Shown: in pieces, positions 1 to 8,720 of the stretch
Numbering within the stretch: the stretch's first letter is position 1
How the letters are laid out: every line of letters begins with the position of its first letter
Assembly: GCF_040610475.1 (NCBI RefSeq)
Contig: NZ_JBEXMJ010000001.1
Coordinates: 434,001 to 498,000 of the forward strand
Reading direction: 5' to 3'
Length of the DNA stretch: 64,000 nt
Origin: Actinopolymorpha sp. NPDC004070
GTDB taxonomy: Bacteria; Actinomycetota; Actinomycetes; Propionibacteriales; Actinopolymorphaceae
The notes under the pieces: generated by a model
Told to the model about the DNA's origin: nothing
Seen by the model: only the letters and a program-made list of their open reading frames with translations
The model's database searches: none
Program-made: the position numbers and the translations under genes

Positions 1-1334
1 ATGCCGCGGTCGCCTGGGGTGTGGGCTTCAACGGTGACGTCTGGGTCTCCGACCCGGCGAACGTGATCAACCACGAGTTCACTCCCACGGGTGAGCCCGT
101 CCGGTCGCTCCCGGCGGACTGGGCCGGTCAGTGGAACGCCGACATGGCCTACGACTCCCGGCGCGACCGGATGTGCCAGGTCGACGTCGGTGGGGACAAC
201 GGCATCCACTGCTGGGACCCGGCCTCCGGTGAGGTGGACTACACGCTCACCGGGTCCCCGTGGACCAACACCTCCCAGCGCGGCCTCGCCTACCGGGCCG
301 ACGACGACAGCTTCTACATCGGCGGATGGAACGAGGACGTCCTCTACCACGTCGCCGGGGCGTCGTCCTCGAACCCGGGCGAGGTGCTCGGGCAGTGCTC
401 ACTGGACGGTGCGTCGATGTCCGGGCTGGCGTGGAACTCCACGGCCGGGGTGTTGTGGGTGACCACCAACTCGCCCACCGACGACATCCTCGAGGTCAAC
501 CCGGACACCTGCGGTGTCATCACCACGCTCGGGTTCCCCGAGGACGACGGCTTCGCCGGCGCCGGCGCCGAGCTCGACCACGCAGGAAACCTGTGGATCA
601 CCTCCCAGGTGTCCAACAAGGCCTTCCTGATCGAGACCGGAGTGCCCCAGGCGACCAACGTGCAATGGCTGTCGGAGAAGCCGACGAAGGGCAGCGTTCC
701 GGTCGGCGGTGAGCAGGAGGTCACCGTCACGGTCGACACCACCGGGCTGGAACCAGGTGTCTACCGGGCCAACGTCATCCTGGACACCAACAGCGGCCGG
801 CAGCGCTTCGTCCAGCTGCCGGTGCAGCTGGTGGTGTCGGGCTACTGGAAGGGCGTCAACGCCGGTGGCGACGCCTACACCGACACCAAGGGCCTGCCGT
901 GGGTGGCCGACCAGCAGTACCGTTCCGGCCGGTTCGGCTGGGTCGGTACGTCGACCCTGAACGCCGTCGGCCCGCAGGTGGACATCCGGGGTACCGATGA
1001 CGACCCGCTCTACCGCGACCAGCGGCAGGGCATGGAGGCCTATCGGTTCGACCGGCTGCCGGCCGGCAAGTACGAGGTCACGATGGACTTCGCCGAGCTG
1101 GCCCGCTCGCCGCGGGTGGACTGGCGGATGTTCGACGTGGACGTCAACGGCCAGTGGGCGCTGGTGGGGTACGACATCGCCGACGAGGTGGGCGGCCGCC
1201 GGGCCGACACGCACTCGATCGTGGTGGACGTGCCCGACGACGGCGGGGCGTTGCAGGTGACCTTCCACCCGCGGCGTTCGTACCGGCTGCCGGTGATCAA
1301 CGCGCTGCGCGTCGTCCAGCGGCCCGACCTGTAG
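1..1334 (+). CDS. C-terminal part of a secreted propeller/malectin-domain protein, probably a subtilisin-like (S8) peptidase (5' end missing)
   Basis: The reading frame is already open at base 3, so the true start lies outside the window and only about 443 codons are visible. The first 210 or so residues are rich in W, G and D with repeated short strands (GGWNED, DNGIHCWD), typical of a beta-propeller. Next comes a roughly 55-residue Ig-like stretch with the phrase VPVGGEQ and 'DTTGLEPGVY'. The last 160 residues look like a malectin-type carbohydrate-binding domain, starting at GVNAGGDAY and ending in a strand-rich RLPVINALRVV. This C-terminal layout is known from large secreted S8 peptidases of actinobacteria. 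The S8 assignment is inference, helped by the subtilase relic just downstream; the catalytic domain itself is not in view. It probably acts outside the cell. Confidence 0.6.
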   Translation, partial: AAVAWGVGFNGDVWVSDPANVINHEFTPTGEPVRSLPADWAGQWNADMAYDSRRDRMCQVDVGGDNGIHCWDPASGEVDYTLTGSPWTNTSQRGLAYRADDDSFYIGGWNEDVLYHVAGASSSNPGEVLGQCSLDGASMSGLAWNSTAGVLWVTTNSPTDDILEVNPDTCGVITTLGFPEDDGFAGAGAELDHAGNLWITSQVSNKAFLIETGVPQATNVQWLSEKPTKGSVPVGGEQEVTVTVDTTGLEPGVYRANVILDTNSGRQRFVQLPVQLVVSGYWKGVNAGGDAYTDTKGLPWVADQQYRSGRFGWVGTSTLNAVGPQVDIRGTDDDPLYRDQRQGMEAYRFDRLPAGKYEVTMDFAELARSPRVDWRMFDVDVNGQWALVGYDIADEVGGRRADTHSIVVDVPDDGGALQVTFHPRRSYRLPVINALRVVQRPDL

Positions 1335-1390
1335 GCCGAGCCCTGTCAAGCGCAACCTGACACAACTGCACATGGCCTGACCGCAAGGTG

Positions 1391-1421
1391 GGGCGGCTCC
1401 GGATTCATCCCGGGGCCGCCC
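1391..1421 (+). terminator. Hairpin after the propeller/malectin gene
   Basis: A 12-base arm at 1391-1402 pairs with 1410-1421 across a 7-base loop, with one G-U pair. It lies 57 bases after the stop codon, and no U-tract follows, as is common in high-GC actinobacteria. It likely ends transcription of the first gene. Confidence 0.5.
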
Positions 1422-1492
1422 TCGGTCGTGTCCGTCGGGCCGCCGTCAATTCCGGCCGGTCACTGTCAACCGTGAGTGGACATTCCAGCCGG

Positions 1493-1699
1493 GTCGGACA
1501 GTGGAACATCGCGGATATCCACAACTACGACTGGTACGACCCGTCGAACGTGTGCGGAACCCCGTCCTATCCGTGTGACAACGTGGGCCACGGGACCTGG
1601 ACCCACCCGAAGTGCGTTGACGATCGGTGGGCGGTAGGAACGCCGGGCGTGGAAATTGCCGGCAGCGGCCGGACCTGCAGCCGGGTCGTAAACAGGTAA
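1493..1699 (+). pseudogene. Decayed fragment of a subtilisin-like (S8) catalytic domain
   Basis: In the frame running to the stop at 1697-1699, residues around the phrases HNYDWYDPS, CGTPS and PCDNVGHGT look like the segment leading to the active-site histidine of bacillopeptidase F-type subtilases. That family has N-W-F-D-P-S, then P-C-D-N-x-G-H-G-T-H-T-M-G-T-M. The histidine codon would be at 1589-1591. After HGT the expected T-M-G-T-M-V-G-D-D is scrambled, yet a D-D and a later G-x-x-P-G-x-x-I-A survive. There is no Asp or Ser box, no start with a ribosome binding site, and a stop follows soon after. I read it as a relic of a protease gene related to the one whose 3' end precedes it. The alternative, a small expressed protein, is less likely. 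Confidence 0.5.
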
Positions 1700-1885
1700 C
1701 TGTCACACAGAACCGATCGAGGTCCGACAGCGATCGCAACGGCACCGGGCGACCGGGCCGCCCCGATTCCCTTTGACAGAAGGGATCTGTCCTGCCGGTG
1801 GTCCCCAGCTCCCGGGACCTGCCGGGACTGTTAACCCCCGTCTTCCTCCTTCACGCTAGGCAGTGACACGGGGGAGTGATGGGCG

Positions 1886-2932
1886 ATGGCTGGAACCCGG
1901 GCTGCCGCGCGCTGGCGCGGTTTGGTCGGACGGATTTCCTCACTCGCAAGCGGCCTTTCCGGTGGGCGTGCCACCGTCGGTTCCAGTAGGGGCCGGGGTT
2001 CCGCGCTGCGGCGAACGGCGACGGTGGCGGGGATCATCGTCGTCGGGCTGGCACTGGTCAGATGTGCACCGTCGACTCCCGAGGACGGATCGTCCGACCC
2101 GCGCCGGCCGACGCCGAGTTCGGTTGCCCGCGGCATGCCGCCGACGGGGCTGCCTCAGCAGACCGCCTCCCCGTCCGGTGACGCGTCACCTGGTGCACCG
2201 TCGGGTGAGACCACCTCCCCTGCGCCCACCTCGACCAACTCCACCGATTCGCCCAACTTCACCGATTCGCCCCACTCGACCATCCCGCCCACCTCGCCCG
2301 GTGCGACCAGCCGGCCGGTCCTGCCCGGTGACTCCACCGCCGGCACGCCCGACTCGCCGTCGACTCCGGGTCACACCCCGGGGCCGGGAGGAGCCGCGGG
2401 CCCGAAGGTTCTGTACCTCACCTTCGACGACGGTCCGAGCGAGTGGACGCCGAAGATCCTCCAGGTGCTCGCCCAGCACAAGGCGAAGGCGACGTTCTTC
2501 GAACTGGGCCAGCAGCAGAAGGCGTTCCCGGGGGTCGTCGACCAGGTGCGCAAGGCCGGGCACACCATCGGCAACCACACCTTCGACCACGCGTCGCTGC
2601 GGGCGAAGTCGTGGTCGGGGATAGAGGAGGAGATCAAGGGGGGCCCGACCTCGAAGTGCCTGCGACCGCCGTTCGGCGCGGTGAACTCCGATGTCCGCTC
2701 GGTCTCGGCCGACCTGAGGTTGCGGGTGGTGCTGTGGGACGTCGACACCCGCGACTGGACCCGCCCCGGGTCGGCCACGATCGCACGGCGGATTGTGGAA
2801 GATGCGCGTCCGGGCGCGATCGTGCTCATGCACGACGGCGGGGGCAACCGGCAGCAGACCGTCGACGCACTGGGCGAGGCGCTCACCACTCTGGCCGACC
2901 AGGGCTACGTGTTCCGCGCCCTCGACTGCTGA
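1886..2932 (+). CDS. Membrane-anchored polysaccharide deacetylase (NodB domain)
   Basis: 348 residues. Removes acetyl groups from an extracellular polysaccharide such as peptidoglycan or chitin-like polymers; the substrate cannot be told. The N-terminus is basic, then a single hydrophobic segment at about residues 48-62 anchors it to the membrane. A Cys follows (LVRC), but the Arg before it makes a lipobox doubtful. Residues 70-170 are a Pro/Ser/Thr-rich spacer. The NodB domain starts at TFDDGP (about 177-182), with the metal-binding H-x3-H in GNHTFDH (about 230), RPPFG (about 260), the DTRDW box and the closing LMHDGG. All catalytic motifs are present. The start at 1886 has GGGGGA at 1870-1875 as ribosome binding site. 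Its stop codon is the first unit of a tandem repeat, followed by a strong terminator, so it is transcribed alone. Confidence 0.88.
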   Translation: MAGTRAAARWRGLVGRISSLASGLSGGRATVGSSRGRGSALRRTATVAGIIVVGLALVRCAPSTPEDGSSDPRRPTPSSVARGMPPTGLPQQTASPSGDASPGAPSGETTSPAPTSTNSTDSPNFTDSPHSTIPPTSPGATSRPVLPGDSTAGTPDSPSTPGHTPGPGGAAGPKVLYLTFDDGPSEWTPKILQVLAQHKAKATFFELGQQQKAFPGVVDQVRKAGHTIGNHTFDHASLRAKSWSGIEEEIKGGPTSKCLRPPFGAVNSDVRSVSADLRLRVVLWDVDTRDWTRPGSATIARRIVEDARPGAIVLMHDGGGNRQQTVDALGEALTTLADQGYVFRALDC

Positions 2933-3045
2933 TGCCGACCACTGACGTCGACCGCTGACGTCGACCGCTGACGTCGACCGCTGACGTCGACCGCTGACGT
3001 CGACCGCTGACGCCGACAACTGACGCGGACAACTGACGCCGGCTG
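2929..3045 (+). repeat. 13-bp tandem repeat starting on the deacetylase stop codon
   Basis: The unit CTGACGTCGACCG occurs five times without change at 2942-3006. It is flanked by degenerate copies at 2929-2941, 3007-3019, 3020-3032 and from 3033. The first unit contains the gene's own TGA stop. Because the period is 13, successive TGA triplets fall in all three frames. Confidence 0.9.
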
Positions 3046-3050
3046 CGGAC

Positions 3051-3093
3051 GCGGGAAGGCGTTCCGCCCGCGCGTGGCGGAACGCCTTCCCGC
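3051..3093 (+). terminator. Strong terminator hairpin after the deacetylase
   Basis: Bases 3051-3068 and 3076-3093 are a perfect 18-bp inverted repeat around a 7-base loop. It separates the deacetylase from the solute-binding protein gene. Confidence 0.85.
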
Positions 3094-3321
3094 GTTGGCC
3101 TTTGAGTTCACGACCTGAACGTATGGGTGTCCGATCACGGTCGTGACCGATCCTGGTCGCCCAGGGGTTGTCGACTGTCTGCCATCAGGCTCCGACGCTG
3201 TCCATGATGGGCCTTCCGGACCTGGCTGTGGCGAGGCGTGTCCGCGCGCTCGTCACTCGTACCAGGTCGCCGAGCCGTGCCGAAGCGGAGCGCGGCTTCG
3301 TTCGCAAGGAAGGTGTGACCG

Positions 3322-5457
3322 ATGTTGCATGGCAACGGCGTCAGCAGGCGCGGTTTTCTGTACGGTTCGGCGGTGGCCGCCGGGTCGCTCATGCTGGCTG
3401 CATGTTCGGGGGGCGACTCCACCGGCGGTAACGGCGGGTCGGACAAGGCCGCGGGTGGCAAGGCGGGCTCCGGGCAGACGCCCAAGGGTTCGGTGACCAA
3501 GCCGCTTCCCCCGCCGAAGAAGTTCTCCGAGGCACCGATGCTGGCCGAGCAGGTCAAGGCGGGCAAGCTCCCATCGGTCGACAAGCGGCTGCCCTCCTCG
3601 CCGTACGTCATTCCCCACCGCTGGGCGGAGCCGGGCAACTACGGCGGCCAGCTCCAGATGGTGATCGACGCCAGCAACTCCGGTGCCATCAAGGAGTACT
3701 CCTACGGCCACTCGTTGCTGCGGTTCCTCAACGACGGCCTGGACATCGGGCCCGGCCTGGTGGAGAGCTGGGAGTCCAACGCCGACGCCTCGGACTGGAC
3801 CTTCCACTTCCGCAAGGGGCTGAAGTGGTCAGACGGCCAGCCGTGGACGACCGCCGACATCATGTACTGGTGGAAGGACATGGTGCTCAACACCGAGCAC
3901 CCGGAGGTTCCGCCGGACGACGTGCGGTCCGGCCGCAACACCGTCGCCACGCTGACCGCTCCCGACGACTACACGTTGCGGATGAAGTTCGACGCGCCCG
4001 CACCGATCACGCCTGAGCGCCTCGCGGCCTGGGTCAACCGCGGTATCGGCCCGCAGTGGATGGCGCCCAAGCACGTGCTGATGAAGTACCACCCCACGTA
4101 CAACAAGAAGATCAAGGGCAAGGACTGGTACGTCAAGCACGACTTGCACCTGGACTGGCAGATCAACCCGGGCTCACCGGTGATGACCGGCTGGTACACG
4201 AAGACCTACGACGAGGGCCGCAGCGTCGTCCTGGAACGCAACCCCTACTACTGGGTGGTCGACAAGGAGGGCAAGCAGCTGCCCTACGTCGACCAGGTGC
4301 GGTTCACCGTGGTGAAGGACCCGCAGGTCCAGAAGCTGCAGATGAGCAACGGCAGGTACGACTACGTGCACGGCGGCCACACCTCGCTCGTCCTCGGTGA
4401 CATCTCCGGGCTCAAGCAGGCCGAGAAGCGCACCGGGGTCCAGGTCAGCTTCTGGGACAGCGGATCCGGCACCGGCTCCATCTGCTTCCTCAACTACGAC
4501 TACCCCGACGACAAGATGCGCGAGGTGATCCGCAAGCCGGAGTTCCGGCAGGCGCTCTCCCACGCCATCAACCGGCCGGACGCGCGCAAGGCGATCTACT
4601 TCGACACCGGTGAGGTGACCACCGGGACGCTCAGCCCCAAGGGGCAGATGTTCACCATCAACGACGAGGCGAAGCAGAAGTACACGGAATGGCGCGACGC
4701 GTACGTGAAGTACGACCCGGAGAAGGCCAAGTCGATGCTGGACAAGCTCGGCCTGGTGGACAAGAACGGCGACGGCAAGCGGGAGTTGCCCGACGGCTCC
4801 AAGCTGCAGATCTCCCTGGACTACCCGGCGGACGCGAGCGCCGAGCACGTCCAGAAGAACAACCACCTCAAGCGGGACTGGGAGGCCGTCGGCGTCAAGA
4901 CGGTCATCAACCCGGTGCCGCCGGAGGCCTTCGGCGACCGGTGGGGACGCGGTGAGCTGATGACCACCACCGCCTGGGAGGTGGGCGACTGCTCGCCGCT
5001 GATCTACCCCGGCTGGGTGATCCCGGTCGAGACCGGCCACTGGGCACCGCTGCACGGACAGGCGTTCGTCATGCAGACCGGCGACCCGAAGAAGATGAAG
5101 GAGCAGGAGAACCTCTCGCCGTGGAAGCGGACGCCGCCGTGGATGCTGGCCGAGAAGGGTGACCCGATCGACCGGCTGTGGAAGCTGTACGCGCAGGCCC
5201 GGGTCGAGCCGGACAACATGAAGCGGATCCAGATCATGTGGGAGATCCAGAAGATCCACATCGACGACGGCCCGTTCTTCTACGGGATCGTCGCCAACTA
5301 CCCGCGCATCGTGCTGACCCGCAAGGGCCTGCACAACGTCCCGAAGCGGGAGAACCTCGCGCTCGGCGGATGGGTGAACCCGTGGATCCTGCCATCCCCG
5401 GCGGTCTACGACCCGGAGCTGTACTTCTGGGACAAGCCGGAGGACCACAAGGTGTGA
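3322..5457 (+). CDS. Tat-exported lipoprotein, family-5 (oligopeptide-type) ABC transporter solute-binding protein
   Basis: 711 residues, long for this family, which usually runs 500-620. The N-terminus has a twin-arginine motif SRRGFL (residues 8-13), a hydrophobic stretch and the lipobox LAAC with Cys28, so it is exported folded and lipid-anchored outside the membrane. A Gly/Ser/Lys linker follows. The body has family-5 features: WTFHFRKGLKWSDGQPW near residue 165, the Y-Y-W segment after VVLERNP, and RQALSHAINR near residue 410. It should capture peptides, sugars or similar solutes; the ligand is unknown. No permease or ATPase gene of this family is nearby, so it must share a transporter encoded elsewhere. 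AAGGAAGG at 3308-3315 is the ribosome binding site. Confidence 0.88.
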   Translation: MLHGNGVSRRGFLYGSAVAAGSLMLAACSGGDSTGGNGGSDKAAGGKAGSGQTPKGSVTKPLPPPKKFSEAPMLAEQVKAGKLPSVDKRLPSSPYVIPHRWAEPGNYGGQLQMVIDASNSGAIKEYSYGHSLLRFLNDGLDIGPGLVESWESNADASDWTFHFRKGLKWSDGQPWTTADIMYWWKDMVLNTEHPEVPPDDVRSGRNTVATLTAPDDYTLRMKFDAPAPITPERLAAWVNRGIGPQWMAPKHVLMKYHPTYNKKIKGKDWYVKHDLHLDWQINPGSPVMTGWYTKTYDEGRSVVLERNPYYWVVDKEGKQLPYVDQVRFTVVKDPQVQKLQMSNGRYDYVHGGHTSLVLGDISGLKQAEKRTGVQVSFWDSGSGTGSICFLNYDYPDDKMREVIRKPEFRQALSHAINRPDARKAIYFDTGEVTTGTLSPKGQMFTINDEAKQKYTEWRDAYVKYDPEKAKSMLDKLGLVDKNGDGKRELPDGSKLQISLDYPADASAEHVQKNNHLKRDWEAVGVKTVINPVPPEAFGDRWGRGELMTTTAWEVGDCSPLIYPGWVIPVETGHWAPLHGQAFVMQTGDPKKMKEQENLSPWKRTPPWMLAEKGDPIDRLWKLYAQARVEPDNMKRIQIMWEIQKIHIDDGPFFYGIVANYPRIVLTRKGLHNVPKRENLALGGWVNPWILPSPAVYDPELYFWDKPEDHKV

Positions 5458-5472
5458 CGAGTCGGTGAGACC

Positions 5473-5500
5473 GACGCGGCGCAACTGACGCGGCGAAACT
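5473..5500 (+). repeat. 14-bp direct repeat just after the solute-binding protein gene
   Basis: Two adjacent 14-base units (5473-5486 and 5487-5500) match at 13 positions. They lie 16 bases after the stop codon and resemble the post-stop repeats at 2929 and 8717. Confidence 0.6.
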
Positions 5501-5573
5501 CACGGCGGGAAAGCCCGTCACTCCCTGAACGACGACACCGGAAGGGGGTGGCGGGTTTTCCTGTCCCGGTGAC

Positions 5574-6224
5574 ATGGTCGACGATGGCGCAATGCTGATC
5601 CGTCACCGAGGGGCCGAGCCGACCGTCCACGAGTCGGCCTACGTCGCCCCCAACGCCACCCTGGTCGGCCGGGTAGTCGTCGGTCCGCGGGCCAGGATCA
5701 TGTACGGCGCCGTGCTGGACGCCGAGGGTTCCTCGGTCGAGGTGGGCGAGTCCTGCGTCGTCGCCGAGCACGCGGTCCTGCGGGCCAGCGCGATCGGCGA
5801 CGAGGAGCGCCCGGTCCGGCTGGCCGACCACGTGTTCGTCGGCCCGCACGCGACCGTGCTGGGCTGCACGGTCGAACGCTGCTGCTATCTCGCCGCCGGG
5901 GTCACCGTTCTGCACGGCGCCCGCCTCGGTCCGGGCGCGTGCATCGCGGTCGGCGCGCTGGTGCACGCCCGTACGCACGTACCTGACGGGTTCTTCGTAC
6001 CCCCGCACACCCTCGCCGCGGGAGACCCGGCCCGGGTGGTCACGCCCGACCAGCGGGACGAGGCCGCGGCGGCGGTGCGCGACGCCGACTTCGCGGCCGC
6101 GGCGTTCGGGGTGAGCTCCGGCTGGGAGGACAGGCTGCAACGGTACGAAGCGGCCTCCGAGGCCCGCTCGGCGGAGTTCGCCGCCCACCTCGACGACGAG
6201 CCGCTGACACCGGACTCGCCGTAG
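5574..6224 (+). CDS. Left-handed beta-helix (hexapeptide-repeat) protein, gamma-carbonic anhydrase-like
   Basis: 216 residues. Repeated [LIV]-G-x4 hexapeptides run from about residue 20 to 150, giving the left-handed beta-helix fold of gamma carbonic anhydrases and acyltransferases. Family zinc ligands sit in a G-H-x-A-x-L-H-G box; here the equivalent reads GPHATVLGC, so at least one ligand is lost and carbonic anhydrase activity is doubtful. A short helical tail follows residue 160. The ATG at 5574 lacks a well-spaced ribosome binding site, and the ATG at 5592 is an alternative start. It lies between two unrelated plus-strand genes and gives no pathway context. It could be an acyltransferase or a non-catalytic member. 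Confidence 0.7.
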   Translation: MVDDGAMLIRHRGAEPTVHESAYVAPNATLVGRVVVGPRARIMYGAVLDAEGSSVEVGESCVVAEHAVLRASAIGDEERPVRLADHVFVGPHATVLGCTVERCCYLAAGVTVLHGARLGPGACIAVGALVHARTHVPDGFFVPPHTLAAGDPARVVTPDQRDEAAAAVRDADFAAAAFGVSSGWEDRLQRYEAASEARSAEFAAHLDDEPLTPDSP

Positions 6225-6331
6225 GGCGGTCTCGCCGGTCTCGGTGGGCGGGGCCCTGCTTGGGGCCCGCTCGCCGACCGGGCCATACGGACATGTCCGG
6301 CCTGTCGGGTGGCGGTGTCGGCGGGCACTCG

Positions 6332-6337
6332 TAGGCT
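6332..6337 (+). promoter_or_regulatory. -10 box TAGGCT of pcrA, probably leaderless
   Basis: TAGGCT ends 10 bases before the ATG at 6348, the distance expected when transcription begins at or very near the start codon. No ribosome binding site precedes that ATG, which fits. Confidence 0.55.
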
Positions 6338-6347
6338 GGGCCACACG

Positions 6348-8720
6348 ATGAGCGCCCTGTCTTCGCACACCCACCAGATGACCGACTCCGACGCCACTGC
6401 CCCCACGGCTTCCGACGCGAAGTCCCACGGCGAGTCCGCCGCCCGGCCCGGCCGGGCCGGGGACGGCGACGACGCGTCCGCCCGGCGTCCCCGGCACGAT
6501 CCGGAGACGCTTCTCGAGGGGCTCAACCCCTCCCAGCGGGCGGCGGTCGTGCACGAGGGACACCCGCTGCTCGTGGTGGCCGGCGCGGGGTCGGGCAAGA
6601 CCCGGGTGCTCACCCGCCGGATCGGGTGGCTGCTGGCCGAGCGGGGTGCGCGGCCGAGTTCGGTGCTGGCGATCACCTTCACCAACAAGGCGGCGGGGGA
6701 GATGCGCGAACGCGTCGCCGAGCTGGTGGGGCCCCGGGCGGCCGCGGCGATGTGGGTCTCCACGTTCCACGCCTCCTGCGTGCGCATCCTGCGCCGGGAG
6801 ATCAAGCGGTTCGGGATGTCCTCGTCGTTCTCGATCTACGACGACGCCGACTCGCGCCGGCTGATGACGCTGGTGTGCCGCGACCTCGACCTGGACTCCA
6901 AGCGCTACAACCCGCGTTCGGTGCTCAACTGGGTGTCCAACCTCAAGAACGAGCTGATCGACCACGAGGAGGCGGCGCGCCGCGCCGAAAACCACCTCGA
7001 GCGCACCTTCGCCGAGTGTTACGGGCTCTACCAGCAGCGCCTGCGCGAGTCCAGCGCCCTCGACTTCGACGACATCATCATGACCACGGTGCACCTGCTG
7101 CAGGCGTTCCCCGAGGTCCGCGAGCACTACCGCCGCCGGTTCGCGCACGTCCTGGTCGACGAGTACCAGGACACCAACCACGCGCAGTACGTCCTCGTCC
7201 GCGAGCTGACCAGCGCCGACGGCGACGGGCCGCACGGCGAGCTCATGGTCGTGGGTGACGCCGACCAGTCGATCTACGGCTTCCGCGGCGCGACCATCCG
7301 TAACATCCTGCAGTTCGAGGAGGACTTCCCCGACGCGCGGGTGATCCTGCTCGAGCAGAACTACCGCTCCACCCAGACGATCCTGACCGCCGCCAACGCG
7401 GTGATCAGCCGCAACGCAGGTCGCAAGGCCAAGAACCTCTGGTCCGACGCCGGCTCCGGAGAGTCCGTGGTGGGCTACGTCGCCGAGGACGAGCACGACG
7501 AGGCGCAGTTCGTCGCCGAGGAGATCGACCGGCTGGGCGACCAGGGCGCGGCCCAGCCCAAGGACGTCGCGGTCTTCTACCGCACCAACGCACAGAGCCG
7601 GGTGTTCGAGGAGATCTTCATCCGCGTCGGCCTGCCCTACAAGGTCGTCGGCGGGGTCCGCTTCTACGAGCGCCGCGAGGTGCGGGACGCGCTCGCCTAC
7701 CTCCGGCTGCTCGCCAACCCCGAGGACACCGTCTCGCTGCGCCGGATCCTCAACGTCCCCAAGCGGGGGATCGGCGACCGTGCCGAGGCGTGCGTGGAGG
7801 CGTTCGCCCAGCGTGAGCGGACCACCTTCTGGCAGGCGCTGCGCCGCACCGACGAGGTGCCCGGCCTGGCCACCCGCTCGGCCAACTCCATCCGTGGCTT
7901 CGTGACGATGATCGACGAGCTGGTGGCAGCGGTGGCCGAAGGAATGCCGCCCGCCGACCTGCTGGAACAGGTGCTGCACCGCAGTGGCTACCTGAAGGAG
8001 CTGGAGAACTCTCCCGACCCTCAGGACGAGACCCGGGTGGAGAACCTCTCCGAGCTGGTGGCCGTGGCCCGGGAGTTCACCGAAGGGGCGGTGGCGGAAG
8101 GGGTGCCGGCCACCCTCGCCGACTTCCTCGAGCGCGTCGCCCTGGTCGCCGACTCCGACCAGATTCCCGACGGCGAGGACAACGGTGGGGTGGTCACGCT
8201 GATGACCCTGCACACCGCGAAGGGCCTGGAGTTTCCGGTCGTCTTCCTCACCGGCCTGGAGGACGGCGTCTTCCCGCACCAGCGATCCCAGAGCGACGCC
8301 AAGGAGCTGGAGGAGGAACGCCGGCTCGCCTATGTCGGCATCACCCGTGCGCGCAAGCGCCTCTACGTCTCCCGGGCCGTCGTCCGCAGTGCGTGGGGGG
8401 CGCCGCAGCACAACCCCGCGTCCCGCTTCCTCGACGAGATTCCCGCCGAGCTGGTGGAGTGGCGTCGTACGGAGGCCGACCAGATCTCATGGGGGTCGAG
8501 GTCGGTCAGCAGCCGGCGTACCGACCGGCAGGCCAGTCGGCCCGGGCAGCGGCCGATCGTCGCGTTGTCGGCCGGTGACCGGGTGGTGCACGACACCTTC
8601 GGCATGGGATCGGTGGTGGCCACCGCGGGCCAGGGAGACAACGCCGAGGCCACGGTCGACTTCGGGTCGGAGGGCGTCAAGCGGTTCCTGCTCCGCTACG
8701 CGCCCCTGCAGAAGCTCTGA
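6348..8720 (+). CDS. pcrA: ATP-dependent DNA helicase UvrD/PcrA
   Basis: 790 residues from the chosen start. Superfamily 1 3'-5' helicase used in nucleotide excision repair and clearing of replication and transcription blocks. After a 60-residue acidic, low-complexity N-terminus come the helicase motifs in order: Walker A GAGSGKT (about residue 79), DEYQD (about 270), GDADQSIYGFRGA, LEQNYRST, LHTAKGLEFPVVF with GLEDGVFPH, and LAYVGITRA (about 660). The last 50 residues form the basic/aromatic Tudor-like RNA polymerase-binding domain of PcrA. A GTG 39 bases upstream is in frame, but the ATG at 6348 is preferred because a TAGGCT -10 box precedes it. A three-copy repeat overlaps the stop codon, then hairpins separate it from the opposing M23 gene. 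Confidence 0.95.
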   Translation: MSALSSHTHQMTDSDATAPTASDAKSHGESAARPGRAGDGDDASARRPRHDPETLLEGLNPSQRAAVVHEGHPLLVVAGAGSGKTRVLTRRIGWLLAERGARPSSVLAITFTNKAAGEMRERVAELVGPRAAAAMWVSTFHASCVRILRREIKRFGMSSSFSIYDDADSRRLMTLVCRDLDLDSKRYNPRSVLNWVSNLKNELIDHEEAARRAENHLERTFAECYGLYQQRLRESSALDFDDIIMTTVHLLQAFPEVREHYRRRFAHVLVDEYQDTNHAQYVLVRELTSADGDGPHGELMVVGDADQSIYGFRGATIRNILQFEEDFPDARVILLEQNYRSTQTILTAANAVISRNAGRKAKNLWSDAGSGESVVGYVAEDEHDEAQFVAEEIDRLGDQGAAQPKDVAVFYRTNAQSRVFEEIFIRVGLPYKVVGGVRFYERREVRDALAYLRLLANPEDTVSLRRILNVPKRGIGDRAEACVEAFAQRERTTFWQALRRTDEVPGLATRSANSIRGFVTMIDELVAAVAEGMPPADLLEQVLHRSGYLKELENSPDPQDETRVENLSELVAVAREFTEGAVAEGVPATLADFLERVALVADSDQIPDGEDNGGVVTLMTLHTAKGLEFPVVFLTGLEDGVFPHQRSQSDAKELEEERRLAYVGITRARKRLYVSRAVVRSAWGAPQHNPASRFLDEIPAELVEWRRTEADQISWGSRSVSSRRTDRQASRPGQRPIVALSAGDRVVHDTFGMGSVVATAGQGDNAEATVDFGSEGVKRFLLRYAPLQKL

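Larger units (their letters stand above)
1335..1885. other. 551-base stretch without an intact gene
   Basis: It holds the hairpin at 1391-1421, the decayed subtilase fragment at 1493-1699, and the promoter region of the deacetylase. A TTGACA at 1773-1778 has no convincing -10 box at the right distance. TAGGCA at 1857-1862 is a possible -10 for the deacetylase, giving a leader of about 17 bases that includes its ribosome binding site. Nothing else was seen. Confidence 0.4.

Noticed and set aside
1388..1492. N-terminal part of the 103-codon ORF as a real small gene
   Set aside because: It begins next to a terminator hairpin, has no ribosome binding site and reads as Arg/Gly/Ser noise before the subtilase-like part starts.
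1773..1795. TTGACA as -35 box of the deacetylase gene
   Set aside because: No -10-like hexamer occurs at 16-18 bases downstream; the nearer TAGGCA at 1857 is a better candidate.
2942..3032. CRISPR array
   Set aside because: The repeats are 13 bp and directly adjacent, with no spacers and no cas genes nearby. It is a simple tandem repeat.
5406..8411. Open frame of 1001 codons on the minus strand opposite pcrA and the hexapeptide gene
   Set aside because: It is antisense to two well-supported genes, is rich in His, Arg, Val and Gly as expected from the complement of GC-rich codons, and shows no motif. Long antisense frames are an artefact of high GC content.
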